Assembly: GCF_913773995.1 (NCBI RefSeq)
Contig: NZ_CAJYES010000134.1
Span: 62,001-126,000, forward strand
From: an uncultured Pseudacidovorax sp.
Lineage (GTDB): Bacteria > Pseudomonadota > Gammaproteobacteria > Burkholderiales > Burkholderiaceae_C
Direction: 5' to 3'
DNA: 64,000 nt
Shown here: one piece after another, positions 10,729 to 20,081 of the stretch
How the letters are laid out: each line of letters opens with the position of its first letter
How positions within the stretch are numbered: the stretch's first letter is position 1
Notes under the pieces: generated by a model
Seen by the model: only the letters and a program-made list of their open reading frames with translations
Databases searched by the model: none
What the model was told of the DNA's origin: nothing
Position numbers and translations under genes: made by a program

Positions 10729-11136
10729 GTGCTGCGCCTGCGCAACCGAGACCAGTTTCAGGCGGGCTTGGCGGGTGCCACCATTGCGCGCACGCCGCAT
10801 TTCGCGTTGCACCGGCGTGCATTGCCATTGGCGGTCGAGCCCGCAGCCGCGGGTGAGGCGCCAGGCGTGCCGCTGTTCCGTCCGACGGGTGTGTGGCTGG
10901 GTGCCATGGTGCCCAAGCGCTGGGCGCGTCGCGCCGTCACGCGCAACGCCATCCGCCGGCAGATCTATGCCCTCGGTCTGAGCCTTGAAGGCCAGCCGCC
11001 GGCCGCCTATGTGGTGCGCCTGCGCACGGCCTTCGACCGTCGCCAGTTCGTCAGCGCCACGTCCGAACCCCTGCGCCGCGCGGTCCGTGCGGAGCTGGAG
11101 CAGCTGTTCGCCCGTGCGCGTCGGACGGCCGCCTGA
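10729..11136 (+). CDS. rnpA: ribonuclease P protein component
   Basis: RnpA binds the RNase P RNA to mature tRNA 5' ends. The family region runs from LRLRNRDQFQ through ARTPHFALHR and the RNR-type motif PKRWARRAVTRNAIRRQIY to an arginine-rich C-terminus. No suitable ATG precedes it. GTG 10729 gives 135 residues and aligns with the usual RnpA N-terminus (M-x-RL-x-x-R-x-QFQ). GTG 10651 or 10717 are alternatives that add 26 or 4 residues. No clear ribosome site is visible, and coupling to rpmH is not obvious because 215 bases separate them. Confidence 0.9.
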   Translation: MLRLRNRDQFQAGLAGATIARTPHFALHRRALPLAVEPAAAGEAPGVPLFRPTGVWLGAMVPKRWARRAVTRNAIRRQIYALGLSLEGQPPAAYVVRLRTAFDRRQFVSATSEPLRRAVRAELEQLFARARRTAA

Positions 11137-11151
11137 ATACGACCGTCGCCG

Positions 11152-11412
11152 ATGCAGCGTCTTCTGATTGCCATCGTCCGCGCCTACCGTCTGCTGCTCA
11201 GCCCCTGGCTGGGTGGCGCCTGCCGCTTTTCGCCCACCTGCTCCGTCTACGCCATCGAGGCGCTGCAGACGCACGGAGCGGCGCAGGGCAGCTACCTCAC
11301 GCTGAGGCGCCTGGCCCGCTGCCATCCCTGGTGCGTGGGCGGGCACGACCCCGTGCCGCCTGCGCCCGGGGCCGGGCTGTTCACCTCTCTCGACAAGAAG
11401 TCCTCTTCATGA
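11152..11412 (+). CDS. yidD: membrane protein insertion efficiency factor YidD
   Basis: The 86-residue protein has the YidD pattern: N-terminal amphipathic IVRAYRLLLSPWLGG, the cysteine motif CRFSPTCSVYAIEAL and the later cysteine motif ARCHPWCVGGHDPVP. YidD is a small inner-face membrane-associated protein that assists YidC-dependent insertion. It starts 15 bases after rnpA, and its stop overlaps the yidC start (ATGA), indicating translational coupling. Confidence 0.96.
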   Translation: MQRLLIAIVRAYRLLLSPWLGGACRFSPTCSVYAIEALQTHGAAQGSYLTLRRLARCHPWCVGGHDPVPPAPGAGLFTSLDKKSSS

Positions 11413-13169
11413 ACGACATTCGCCGCACCATCCTCTGGGTGATCTTCGGTTTCTCGCTGGTGATGCTGTGGGACCAGTGGCAGGTTCACAACGGCCGCGC
11501 GCCGACCTTCCTGCCCTCGACCAAGCCGGCCGTCACCGCCCAGGCACCGACGCCCGCGCCCGGCGCCTCGGCGCCGTCGGCCTCCGCCGCCGGGGTGCCC
11601 GCAGCGGCCGGCGGCAGTGCCGCTGCGGCGCCGACGGCGTCGTCCACGTCGGCGCCGGCCGAGCGCGTGCAGATCGAGACCGATGTGTTCAAGGCAGCCA
11701 TCGATCCGCAAGGTGGCACGCTCGCCCACCTGGAGCTGCTGCAGTACATGCAGGAAACCTCGCACGGCGGCCTGATGCCGATGGTGCGCCGCCTGCTGAA
11801 CATGCCCGCCCTCCCGGTCGTCGAAGAGCCGGTCGTGCTCATGGACGACGGCCCGGCCAACCGCTACCTCGCCCAGACCGGCCTGCTGAATCCGGCCGGC
11901 GGCGGGGCCATGTTCCCCAACCACCTGAGCCTCATGGCGACCAAGCCCGGCCCGTACCGGCTGGCCGATGGTCAGGACACGCTGGAGGTGAGCTTCGAAT
12001 CGCAGCCCGCCGGCGGCCTCAAGTACGTCAAGACCTACGTCTTCAAGCGCGGCGACTACGCCATCCATGTGCGCCACCAGGTGGTGAACGTCGGCGACCA
12101 GCCGCGCGATCCGCAGCTGTACCTGCAGCTGCTGCGTCACGGCGTCGAGGCGCACGGCAGCATGCTGGGCACCAGCACCTTCACCGGCCCCGCTGCCTAC
12201 ACCGAAGAAAAGAAGTTCCACAAGATCGCCTTCGCCGACATCTCCAAGGGCAAGGCCGAGGTGCCGCCTGCGTCCGAGACCGGCTGGGTGGCGATGGTGC
12301 AGCACTACTTCGCCTCGGCCTGGCTGGTCGAGCCCACGCACAGCGCCGGTCTCAAGCGCGAGTTCCGCGTGCAGGGCCCCGATGCGCTGGGCCCCAACCT
12401 GTATGCCGTGGCCATGGTGGCCAACCTGCCGACGGTGGCGCCCGGCGCCACGCAGACTGTGGACACCGTGCTCTTCGCCGGCCCCGAAGAAGAGAAGAAG
12501 CTCGAAGCCCTGGCCCCGGGCCTCGACCTGGTGAAGGACTACGGCATCTTCGCCATCATCTCCAAGCCGCTGTACTGGCTGCTCGACCAGCTGCACAAGC
12601 TGCTGGGCAACTGGGGCTGGTCCATCGTGGCGCTGGTGGTGCTGCTCAAGGCCGCCTTCTTCTGGCTCAACGCCAAGGCCTACGGCAGCATGGCCAAGAT
12701 GAAGGCCATCAACCCGCGCATCATGGAGATGCGCGAGCGCCTCAAGGACAAGCCGCAGGAGATGCAGCAGGAGATGATGCGCATCTACCGCGAGGAGAAG
12801 GTCAACCCGCTGGGCGGCTGCTTCCCGATCGTGATCCAGATCCCGGTTTTCATCGCGCTGTACTGGGTGCTGCTGTCGTCGGTGGAAATGCGCCACGCAC
12901 CCTGGATCCTGTGGATCCGCGACCTGTCGGCACCCGACCCGTGGTTCATCCTGCCGCTGGTCATGACGGGCACCACGCTGCTGCAGACCTGGCTCAACCC
13001 CACGCCGCCGGACCCGATGCAGGCCAAGCTGATGTGGATCATGCCGCTGGCCTTCAGCGTGATGTTCTTCTTCTTCCCGGCCGGCCTGGTGCTGTACTGG
13101 ATCACGAACAACATCCTGTCCATCGCGCAGCAGTACGTGATCAATCGGCGTCTGGGCGTGACGAAATAG
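11409..13169 (+). CDS. yidC: membrane protein insertase YidC
   Basis: YidC inserts and folds inner-membrane proteins, with or without SecYEG. The 586-residue protein begins MNDIRRTILWVIFGFSLVML (TM1), followed by an Ala/Pro-rich linker and a large periplasmic beta-domain. The conserved Oxa1 core then carries NWGWSIVALVVLLKAAFFWL, a cytoplasmic helical hairpin, GGCFPIVIQIPVFIALYWVL and the final TM helices. The ATG at 11409 overlaps the yidD stop. An upstream frame from 11331 lacks conservation. The length is that of Gram-negative YidC. Confidence 0.98.
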   Translation: MNDIRRTILWVIFGFSLVMLWDQWQVHNGRAPTFLPSTKPAVTAQAPTPAPGASAPSASAAGVPAAAGGSAAAAPTASSTSAPAERVQIETDVFKAAIDPQGGTLAHLELLQYMQETSHGGLMPMVRRLLNMPALPVVEEPVVLMDDGPANRYLAQTGLLNPAGGGAMFPNHLSLMATKPGPYRLADGQDTLEVSFESQPAGGLKYVKTYVFKRGDYAIHVRHQVVNVGDQPRDPQLYLQLLRHGVEAHGSMLGTSTFTGPAAYTEEKKFHKIAFADISKGKAEVPPASETGWVAMVQHYFASAWLVEPTHSAGLKREFRVQGPDALGPNLYAVAMVANLPTVAPGATQTVDTVLFAGPEEEKKLEALAPGLDLVKDYGIFAIISKPLYWLLDQLHKLLGNWGWSIVALVVLLKAAFFWLNAKAYGSMAKMKAINPRIMEMRERLKDKPQEMQQEMMRIYREEKVNPLGGCFPIVIQIPVFIALYWVLLSSVEMRHAPWILWIRDLSAPDPWFILPLVMTGTTLLQTWLNPTPPDPMQAKLMWIMPLAFSVMFFFFPAGLVLYWITNNILSIAQQYVINRRLGVTK

Positions 13170-13180
13170 GCTCACCGCCG

Positions 13181-13260
13181 TTCCTTGCTCACTTCGTGTA
13201 GCCGACTCTCCCCTCAAGGGGGCAACCCCGACGGCCCGGCCAAGCCGGTTCCGTGGGGTT
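13181..13260 (-). repeat. dispersed intergenic repeat, copy 3 (inverted)
   Basis: Read on the minus strand this contains CGGAACCGGCTTGGCCGGGCC, CCCCCTTGAGGGGAG and GTCGGCTACACGAAGTGAGCAAG. These match the right-hand part of the element at 50630-50750, including GGCTACACGAAGTGAGCAAG. It occupies the 166-base yidC-mnmE gap. Confidence 0.7.
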
Positions 13261-13335
13261 GTGCGCATGTCCGTGTGCCACTTACCGCGGGGTCGATACC
13301 CGGCGCGGTTGGCGTGATGACGGCATGATCGCGCC

Positions 13336-14754
13336 ATGCTCGCCCGCCTGAACGACCCCATCGCTGCCATCGCCACCGCCCCCGGCCGCGGTGCCGTGGG
13401 CATCGTGCGTGTGTCCGGCACGGGTCTCGGGTCGCTGGTGCGCGGCCTCTGTGGCCGCGACCTCAAGCCGCGCGAGGCGACCTACCTGCCCTTCCTGGAT
13501 GCCGATGGCAGCGCGCTGGACCATGGTCTGGCGCTGTTCTTCCCCGGACCGAATTCCTTCACCGGCGAGGACGTGCTCGAACTCCAGGCGCACGGCGGCC
13601 CCGTGCTGCTGCAACTGCTGCTGGCCCGCTGTCTTGCGGCCGGCGATGAGGTCGATGCCGCTACGGGCCGGCCGCGCCTGCCCAGCCTGCGCGTGGCGCA
13701 GCCGGGTGAGTTCAGCCAGCGCGCCTTCCAGAACGGCAAGATCGACCTGGCCCAGGCCGAGGCGATCGCCGACCTGATCGACGCCAGCACCGAGGCGGCG
13801 GCGCGCAGCGCCGGCCGTTCGCTGGGCGGCGCCTTCTCGCGCGAGATCCACGCGCTGCGCGATGCGCTGATCCACCTGCGCATGCTGGTGGAGGCGACGC
13901 TGGATTTCCCGGAGGAGGACATCGACTTCCTGCAGCAGGCCGATGCCGCGGGCCAGCTGTCGCGGCTGCAGGCGCAGCTTGCGGCCGTGCAGCAGCGCGC
14001 ACGCCAGGGGGCCCTGCTGCGCGAGGGCATCAAGGTGGTGATCGCCGGCCAGCCCAATGCCGGCAAGAGCTCGCTGCTCAATGCGCTGGCGGGTGCCGAG
14101 CTGGCCATCGTGAGCCCGGTGGCCGGCACCACGCGCGACATCGTCTCGCAGACCATCCAGATCCAGGGCGTGCCGCTGCATGTGGTGGACACGGCCGGCC
14201 TGCGCGAATCGGGCGACGAGGTGGAGCGCATCGGCATCGCCCGCGCCTGGGGCCAGATCGAGGATGCCGATGCGGTGCTCTTCCTGCATGACCTGACGCG
14301 CGCCGCCCAACCTGACTACCAGGTCGCCGACGCCGAGATCCGCGCGGGCCTGGCCGGCCGCTTGCCGCCGCGCGTGCCGCTGTTGGAGGTCTGGAACAAG
14401 TCCGACGCGGTCGAGGCCGCCTCGATGCCGGCGCTGACCGAAGAAGCCCTGCGCCTGTCGGCCAAGGCTGGCGAGGGGATCGAAGCCCTGCGCCAGAAGC
14501 TGCTGGCTCTGGCGGGCTGGCAGGCAGTGCCCGAGGGTGTCTACCTGGCCCGCGCCCGCCATGTGCAGGCGCTGCATCGGGTGGCCGGCCATCTCGAGCT
14601 GGCATCGGCCCATCTCGAGGCGCCGATGCCCGCGCTGGACCTGCTGGCCGAAGAACTGCGTCTGGCCCAGAACGCGCTCAACGAAATCACTGGAGAGTTC
14701 GGCGCGGACGATCTGCTGGGCGTGATCTTCTCGCGCTTCTGCATCGGCAAGTAG
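13336..14754 (+). CDS. mnmE: tRNA uridine-5-carboxymethylaminomethyl(34) synthesis GTPase MnmE
   Basis: With MnmG, MnmE modifies the wobble uridine of several tRNAs. The 472-residue protein has the N-terminal tetrahydrofolate-binding domain ([20 protein letters not shown]) and a helical domain holding a G domain with [12 protein letters not shown] (G1), TTRD (G2), DTAGLRE (G3) and NKSD (G4). It ends with the family-typical FCIGK. It follows yidC after a repeat-containing gap, the common order at proteobacterial origins. ATG 13336 is the only reasonable start. Confidence 0.98.
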   Translation: MLARLNDPIAAIATAPGRGAVGIVRVSGTGLGSLVRGLCGRDLKPREATYLPFLDADGSALDHGLALFFPGPNSFTGEDVLELQAHGGPVLLQLLLARCLAAGDEVDAATGRPRLPSLRVAQPGEFSQRAFQNGKIDLAQAEAIADLIDASTEAAARSAGRSLGGAFSREIHALRDALIHLRMLVEATLDFPEEDIDFLQQADAAGQLSRLQAQLAAVQQRARQGALLREGIKVVIAGQPNAGKSSLLNALAGAELAIVSPVAGTTRDIVSQTIQIQGVPLHVVDTAGLRESGDEVERIGIARAWGQIEDADAVLFLHDLTRAAQPDYQVADAEIRAGLAGRLPPRVPLLEVWNKSDAVEAASMPALTEEALRLSAKAGEGIEALRQKLLALAGWQAVPEGVYLARARHVQALHRVAGHLELASAHLEAPMPALDLLAEELRLAQNALNEITGEFGADDLLGVIFSRFCIGK

Positions 14755-14843
14755 CTTCGCATCCTGTCAGGCGCGCAGGTCCGAATGGGCCGCCACCTGC
14801 GGAGTCGGCGCGGCGTGCGCCTCTCCGTTGGCCGTCGAGGATT

Positions 14844-16832
14844 TCAGCCGCGTTGCAGCCGCTCGGTAGCCATCGCCAGCGGCCCCGGCAAGCCTGAAAG
14901 GACCAGGGTGTCGCCGGACTCCAGCACGGTGTCTTCCTCCGGCTCCATGGTGCGGCCGTGGCTGCGCCGCAGCCCCACCACGCGAACGCCCGCATCGGCG
15001 AGGCCCAGCCGCGCCAGCGCCTGGCCGACCCAGCGGCTGCCGGTCTGCAGGGTAAAGCTGTCCAGCCGCTCCTGCTCCAGGTCTTCCAGCGAGGCGTCGT
15101 CGTCCGCGCCGCGGAAGTAGCCGCGCAGCAGGTGGTAGCGGGCATCGCGCGCCTCCTGGGCCAGGCGGATCACCCGCCGCATCGGCACGCCGACCAGCGC
15201 CAGTGCATGGCTCGCCAGCATCAATGAGCCCTCCACCGTCTCCGGCACGACGGCGGTGGCGCCGGCGCGCCGCAGTTTCTCCAGCTCGTGGTCGTCCTGT
15301 GTGCGCACCACCACGGGCACCGTCGGCGCATGCGCGCGCACCGCCGCCAGCACCTTGAGCGCGCCCGGCACGTCGAGATAGGTGATCGCCACGGCGCTGG
15401 CACGCGACAGGCCGGCCGCCATCAGCGCCTGCGGGCGCGCCGCGTCACCGAAGACCACCGAGTCGCCGGCGGCCGCGGCCTGCCGCACCCGGTCGGGGTC
15501 CAGGTCCAGTGCCATGTAGGGAATGCCTTCGCGCTCCAGCATGCGGGCCAGGTTCTGGCCGCAACGGCCATACCCGCAGATGATCACGTGCTCGGCCGTG
15601 TCGATCATCTTGCGTGCCAGGCTGGTCACCTGCAGCGACTGCTGCATCCAGTCGCTGGCCACCAGCTTGCGCACGATGGCCTCGCTGTACATCACGATGA
15701 AGGGCGTGGCCAGCATCGAGACGATCATCGAGGCCAGCACCGGATCGCCGAGCCAGGATGGCATCAGCCCACGTGCGCTGGCCAGTGACAGCAGCACGAA
15801 GCCGAATTCGCCCGCCTGTGCCAGGTACAGCCCGGTGCGCAGCGAGACGCCAGCGGTTGCGCCCAGCAGCCGCGCCAGCACCGTGACCAGCAGCAGCTTG
15901 AAGCCCAGCGGCACCATCAGCAGCACGAGCACCAGCGACCAGCGCTCGACCACCACATGCCAGTCCAGCGACATGCCGATGGTGATGAAGAACAGGCCCA
16001 GCAGCACGTCGTGGAAGGCGCGGATGTCGCTCTCCACCTGGTGCTTGTATTCGGTCTCGGACACCAGCATGCCGGCGATGAAGGCGCCCAGCGCCAGCGA
16101 CAGGCCAGCCATCTCGGTCAGCCAGGCCAGGCCCAGCGTCACCAGCAGCAGGTTGAGCATGAACAGCTCCTCGCTGCGGCGGCGGGCCACCAGCGTGAGC
16201 CACCAGCGCATCACCCGCGGCCCGCCGTAGAGCAGCAGGCCGATCAGGGCGGTGGCCTTGATCAGGGCCAGGCCCAGGCCGCGCAGCAGCGCCTCTGGCG
16301 GCGCGCCCAGGGCGGGAATCAGCACCAGCAGCGGGACCACCGCCAGATCCTGGAAGAGCAGCACGCCCATCACACGGCGGCCGTGCTCGCTCTCCAGTTC
16401 CAGCCGCTCGGCCATCAACTTGACCACGATGGCGGTGCTGCTCATCGCGAGTGCGCCGGACAGGGCGAGGGCCGTCTGCCAGCTCATGCGCCAAGGGTCG
16501 GGCAGCAGGCGCGCCAGGACCAGGGCGCCCGCCGTGGCCAGTAGCATCGTCAGCGCCACCTGCAGCAGGCCCAGGCCGAACACATGCTGGCGCATGGCTC
16601 GCAGCTTGGGCAGGCTGAACTCGAGCCCGATCACGAACATCAGGAACACCACGCCGAACTCGCCCAGGTGGCGCACGCCTTCCGAATCCTGCGCCAGCGC
16701 GAAGGCATGCGGACCGATCAGCACGCCGGCCACCAGGTAGCCGAGCATCGGCGGCAGCTTGAGCGAGCGGCAGCCCACCACGCCCAGCACGGCGGCCAGC
16801 AGGTAGAGCAGCGTCAGCTCGAAGGTGTTCAT
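14844..16832 (-). CDS. CPA2 monovalent cation:proton antiporter (KefB/KefC/YbaL type)
   Basis: The 662-residue inner-membrane protein has a sodium/hydrogen-exchanger domain of about 12 helices (residues 1-390, with GYLVAGVLIGPHAF and LSGALAMSSTAIVVKLM). A TrkA-N/RCK nucleotide-binding domain follows (HVIICGYGRCGQNLARML, about 410-530), then a TrkA-C domain (about 585-660). Proteins of this design exchange K+ or Na+ for H+ and are gated by bound nucleotide or glutathione adducts. An alternative ATG at 16856 adds 8 residues. It diverges from kdsD by 69 bases, as yrbG-type antiporters do in other proteobacteria. The transported ion is not deducible. Confidence 0.92.
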   Translation of the reverse strand: MNTFELTLLYLLAAVLGVVGCRSLKLPPMLGYLVAGVLIGPHAFALAQDSEGVRHLGEFGVVFLMFVIGLEFSLPKLRAMRQHVFGLGLLQVALTMLLATAGALVLARLLPDPWRMSWQTALALSGALAMSSTAIVVKLMAERLELESEHGRRVMGVLLFQDLAVVPLLVLIPALGAPPEALLRGLGLALIKATALIGLLLYGGPRVMRWWLTLVARRRSEELFMLNLLLVTLGLAWLTEMAGLSLALGAFIAGMLVSETEYKHQVESDIRAFHDVLLGLFFITIGMSLDWHVVVERWSLVLVLLMVPLGFKLLLVTVLARLLGATAGVSLRTGLYLAQAGEFGFVLLSLASARGLMPSWLGDPVLASMIVSMLATPFIVMYSEAIVRKLVASDWMQQSLQVTSLARKMIDTAEHVIICGYGRCGQNLARMLEREGIPYMALDLDPDRVRQAAAAGDSVVFGDAARPQALMAAGLSRASAVAITYLDVPGALKVLAAVRAHAPTVPVVVRTQDDHELEKLRRAGATAVVPETVEGSLMLASHALALVGVPMRRVIRLAQEARDARYHLLRGYFRGADDDASLEDLEQERLDSFTLQTGSRWVGQALARLGLADAGVRVVGLRRSHGRTMEPEEDTVLESGDTLVLSGLPGPLAMATERLQRG

Positions 16833-16901
16833 CTGCTGGATGCTAGCAAGGGCCATGCACTGTCCCGGGGCGGGGGCAAGGCGCGCCGATAAAATCGCCC
16901 G

Positions 16902-17888
16902 ATGAGCTTTCCGGCCCCGGACCCCGACGCGTTGCTGGCCCGCGCACGCGCCACTTTCGACATCGAGGCTGCGGCCGTGCAGGGCCTCAAGGCACGCGTC
17001 GGCCAGAGCTTCATCGACGCCGTCCGGCGCATCCTTGCCTTGCAGGGCCGCGTGGTGGTCATGGGCATGGGCAAGAGCGGCCATGTGGGCCGCAAGATCG
17101 CCGCCACGCTCGCCTCCACCGGCACGCCGGCCATGTTCGTGCATCCCGCCGAGGCCAGCCACGGCGACCTGGGCATGGTCACGGCGGCCGATGTGGTGCT
17201 GGCCATCTCCAACAGCGGCGAGAGCAACGAGCTCGACGCCATCCTGCCGGTCCTCAAACGCCAGGGCGTGCCCTTGATCGCCATGACCGGCGGTCCCAGT
17301 TCGTCGCTTGCCCGCCACGCCGACCTCGTGCTGGACAGTGGCGTCGACAAGGAGGCCTGCCCGCTCAACCTGGCGCCGACCGCCAGCACGACGGCGCAGA
17401 TGGCGCTGGGCGACGCGCTGGCCGTGGCGCTGCTCGATGCGCGTGGCTTCGGCGCGGAAGACTTCGCCCGCTCGCATCCGGGCGGCGCGCTGGGGCGAAA
17501 GCTGCTCACCCATGTGGCCGACGTCATGCGCCAAGGCGGTGCGGTGCCGCAGGTGTCGCCCCAGGCTGGCATCACCGAGTTGATGCGCGCCATGAGCGTG
17601 CAGGGCTTCGGCGCTGCGGCGGTGATGGATGCCCAGGGCCGCGCCGAAGGCATCTTCACCGACGGCGATCTGCGTCGGCTGATCGAGGCGGGCGCCGACC
17701 TGCGCGGCATCCGTGCGGCTGACGTCATGCACCGCGGCCCGCGCACCATCCGCCAGGACGCCCTGGCCGTCGAGGCTGCCGAACTCATGGAGCAGCATGG
17801 CATCACCCGGCTGTTCGTCGTCGATGCAGAAGGCCGGCTGGCCGGCGCGCTCAACACCACCGACCTGATGCGGGCGAAGGTCATCTGA
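16902..17888 (+). CDS. kdsD: arabinose-5-phosphate isomerase (KpsF/GutQ family)
   Basis: This enzyme converts ribulose-5-phosphate to arabinose-5-phosphate, the first step toward Kdo of lipopolysaccharide. The 328-residue protein has a SIS domain (MGMGKSGHVGRKIAATLASTG, the sugar-phosphate motif SNSGESNE, the tail motif RSHPGGALGRKLL) and two C-terminal CBS domains (about 205-325). Its stop abuts kdsC, whose ATG begins at 17888, so the kdsD-kdsC-lptC genes form a tight operon. Confidence 0.95.
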   Translation: MSFPAPDPDALLARARATFDIEAAAVQGLKARVGQSFIDAVRRILALQGRVVVMGMGKSGHVGRKIAATLASTGTPAMFVHPAEASHGDLGMVTAADVVLAISNSGESNELDAILPVLKRQGVPLIAMTGGPSSSLARHADLVLDSGVDKEACPLNLAPTASTTAQMALGDALAVALLDARGFGAEDFARSHPGGALGRKLLTHVADVMRQGGAVPQVSPQAGITELMRAMSVQGFGAAAVMDAQGRAEGIFTDGDLRRLIEAGADLRGIRAADVMHRGPRTIRQDALAVEAAELMEQHGITRLFVVDAEGRLAGALNTTDLMRAKVI

Positions 17889-18466
17889 TGGCGCCGCAAC
17901 CGCAGGGCGTCCCACCCGTGCTCGCCTTCGACCCCGAGCTGCTGCTGGCTGCGCAGGATGTCCGCGTCGCCTTCTTCGATGTGGACGGCGTGCTTACCGA
18001 CGGCGGCATCTACTTCACCGAAGCGGGCGAAACGCTCAAGCGCTTCAGCGTGCTCGATGGCTACGGTCTGCAGATGCTGCGCAAAGCCGGCATCGAGCCC
18101 GTCGTGGTCACCGGCCGCGATTCGGCGCCGCTGCGTGCCCGGTTGCAGGCGCTCGGCGTGCGACACGCGCGCTACGGCGTGATGGACAAGATCGCCGCCT
18201 CCACCGAGATCCTGGCTGCCCTGGGCCTGGACTGGGGCCAGGCGGCGGCCATCGGCGACGACTGGCCCGACCTGCCCGTACTGCGTCGGGTGGCCTTCGC
18301 GGCCGCGCCCGCCAATGCGCATCCGGAGGTGGCGGCCATCGTGCGCTACGTCACGCGCCAGCGTGGCGGCGAGGGCGCGGCCCGCGAGTTCTGCGACCTG
18401 CTGCTGTGCGCCACCGGGCGGTATCGCGACCTGCTGGACGCCGCCAGCGGGGTGCCCCACGCATGA
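17888..18466 (+). CDS. kdsC: 3-deoxy-D-manno-octulosonate 8-phosphate phosphatase
   Basis: KdsC is a HAD-family phosphatase that releases Kdo from Kdo-8-phosphate. The 192-residue protein shows the HAD motif I FFDVDGVLTDG with the nucleophile aspartate, motif II VVTGRDS, the conserved lysine in MDKIAA and motif IV GDDWPDLPVL. It lacks a cap domain, as expected for C0-type tetrameric KdsC. The start overlaps the kdsD stop by one base, and the stop overlaps the lptC start (ATGA). Confidence 0.95.
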   Translation: MAPQPQGVPPVLAFDPELLLAAQDVRVAFFDVDGVLTDGGIYFTEAGETLKRFSVLDGYGLQMLRKAGIEPVVVTGRDSAPLRARLQALGVRHARYGVMDKIAASTEILAALGLDWGQAAAIGDDWPDLPVLRRVAFAAAPANAHPEVAAIVRYVTRQRGGEGAAREFCDLLLCATGRYRDLLDAASGVPHA

Positions 18467-19098
18467 GGCGCGTTGCTTCCGTCTTCGGCGTGGCGTTCGA
18501 CCGGCTGAGCCTGTATCTGCCGATCATCCTGACCGGTCTGTTGGCGCTGGGCACCTACTGGCTGGTGCGCAACGCGCCCGAGTTGATCAGGCCGCGCGCC
18601 GTCGCGCCCGTCTCGCACGACCCGGACTTCTTCATGCGCAACTTCACCGTGCGCAGTTTTCTGCCCGACGGCACGCTGCGCACCGAGATCAGTGGCCGCG
18701 AAGGACGCCATTACCCCGACACCGACACGATGGAAGTCGACGATGTGCGCGTGCGCTCCGTGTCCCCGCAAGGCCTGGTCACGCGGGCCACGGCGAATCG
18801 CGGGCTGTCCAACGGAGATGGCAGCGAGATCCAGCTGTTCGACAACGCGGTCGTGATTCGGGACGAGGGCAGGCTCCCGGATGGCAAGCCAGCGCCGCGG
18901 CTGGAGTTCCGGGGCGACTTTCTGCACCTCTTCACCAACGAGGATCGCGTACGTTCCCACTTGCCGGTCACCCTGATCCGGGGGGGCGACAGGTTCACGG
19001 CCGAGTCCATGGACTACGACCACCGGACGGGCGTCGCGAACCTTCGAGGCCGTGTGCGGGGCCAGATCATGCCGCCAGCATCTACCGGCCGGCGATAG
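18463..19098 (+). CDS. lptC: LPS export ABC transporter periplasmic protein LptC
   Basis: LptC is a bitopic inner-membrane protein that passes LPS from LptBFG to LptA. The 211-residue protein has one N-terminal transmembrane helix (LYLPIILTGLLALGTYWLV) and a beta-jellyroll domain with RNFTVRSFLPDGTLRTEISG, HYPDTDTMEVDDVRV and FTAESMDYDHRTGVANLRGRV. It starts inside the kdsC stop (ATGA). The usual followers lptA and lptB are not next to it: an SDR gene follows after 23 bases. Confidence 0.9.
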   Translation: MRRVASVFGVAFDRLSLYLPIILTGLLALGTYWLVRNAPELIRPRAVAPVSHDPDFFMRNFTVRSFLPDGTLRTEISGREGRHYPDTDTMEVDDVRVRSVSPQGLVTRATANRGLSNGDGSEIQLFDNAVVIRDEGRLPDGKPAPRLEFRGDFLHLFTNEDRVRSHLPVTLIRGGDRFTAESMDYDHRTGVANLRGRVRGQIMPPASTGRR

Positions 19099-19121
19099 CC
19101 CTATCGGCCGCCACACCCGCC

Positions 19122-19925
19122 ATGCCCGCTGCCATTACTGCTCCCCTGGTCTTCATCACTGGCGCTTCCAGCGGCATCGGGCAGGCACTGGCCGCCCGTT
19201 ACGCGCAGGCGGGGTGGCGTCTGGCCTTGGTGGCGCGGCGCACCGCGCAGATGCAGGAATGGGCAGACGCGCAGGGCCTGGGCCCGGATCGCTGCGGCAT
19301 CTACGGTGCCGATGTGGCCAAAGTCGACAGCATCGTCGCGGCGGGGCAGGCCTGCCTGGCCGCGCAGGGAGTGCCCGATGTGGTCATTGCCAATGCGGGC
19401 ATCAGCGTCGGCGTGGACACGGCCGAGCGCGCCGATCTGGACGTGATGGCTGAGACCTTCGCGCTCAACAACGTGGGCTTGGCCGCCACCTTCCATCCCT
19501 TCCTTGCCGCAATGCTGCGCAGGGGGAGCGGGCGGCTGGTGGGCATCGGCAGCGTTGCTGCCATACGGGGGTTGCCGGGGCATGGCGCCTACTGCGCCAG
19601 CAAGGCGGCCGTCGTGGCGTATTGCGAAAGCGTGCGCACCGAGTTGCGCGGTAGCGGCGTCCAGGTGGTGACGGTCTGTCCGGGTTATGTGGACACGCCG
19701 CTCACCCGTGGCAATCGCTATGGCATGCCATTCCTCATCTCGGCGGAGGCCTTTGCCGATCGGGCTTTCCGCACGATCGAGGCCGGAATCAGCTACCGCG
19801 TCATTCCCTGGCAGATGGGGGGCGTCGCCAAGCTGATGAGGCTGCTACCCAACGCCCTCTACGACAGGGTGGTTCAAGGTCGCGGGCGAAAGCGTCGACG
19901 GGACGGAGCCGAGGCCGAGCGCTGA
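19122..19925 (+). CDS. short-chain dehydrogenase/reductase
   Basis: The 267-residue protein is a classical SDR: the cofactor motif TGASSGIGQ at residues 14-22, NAGIS in the middle, and the catalytic serine and YxxxK in YCASKAAVV. The C-terminal PGYVDTPLT is typical. A basic GRKRRRDGAEAER tail ends the protein. ATG 19122 is chosen because the Rossmann motif begins about 12 residues later. A longer frame from 18315 overlaps kdsC and lptC. The substrate is unknown. Its position after lptC suggests co-transcription but not necessarily a role in LPS. Confidence 0.88.
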   Translation: MPAAITAPLVFITGASSGIGQALAARYAQAGWRLALVARRTAQMQEWADAQGLGPDRCGIYGADVAKVDSIVAAGQACLAAQGVPDVVIANAGISVGVDTAERADLDVMAETFALNNVGLAATFHPFLAAMLRRGSGRLVGIGSVAAIRGLPGHGAYCASKAAVVAYCESVRTELRGSGVQVVTVCPGYVDTPLTRGNRYGMPFLISAEAFADRAFRTIEAGISYRVIPWQMGGVAKLMRLLPNALYDRVVQGRGRKRRRDGAEAER

Positions 19926-20016
19926 GCGCAGGGGCGTCGGCTTCGCCGCCGCAGCCTGTCTGCCGAAGAGATGGCCTCTGCGGCGGGCGAGGCGGATCGA
20001 CAAGCGGGCGCGCATG

Positions 20017-20040
20017 AAAAAAGGCTCCCGAAGGAGCCTT
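20017..20040 (-). terminator. rho-independent terminator of the RRM gene
   Basis: On the minus strand AAGGCTCC/GGAGCCTT forms a stem with a 4-base UUCG-type loop (20040-20021), followed by a T-run (TTTTTT through 20017). It lies about 40 bases after the RRM-protein stop. The opposing SDR gene ends about 90 bases away. Confidence 0.92.
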
Positions 20041-20081
20041 TCAGTGAGTTGTTCTGCAGCGCGGAACGACAGCGTGGGCGC

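Noticed and set aside
11292-13466. 724-codon frame antisense to yidC
   Set aside because: It lies opposite a verified gene and has low-complexity composition with a biased RHQ/AGL pattern.
14844-17915. 1023-codon frame extending the CPA2 antiporter upstream
   Set aside because: The extra N-terminal ~360 residues are antisense to kdsD and have no protein-like character. The real antiporter starts at MNTFELTLLYL (16832).
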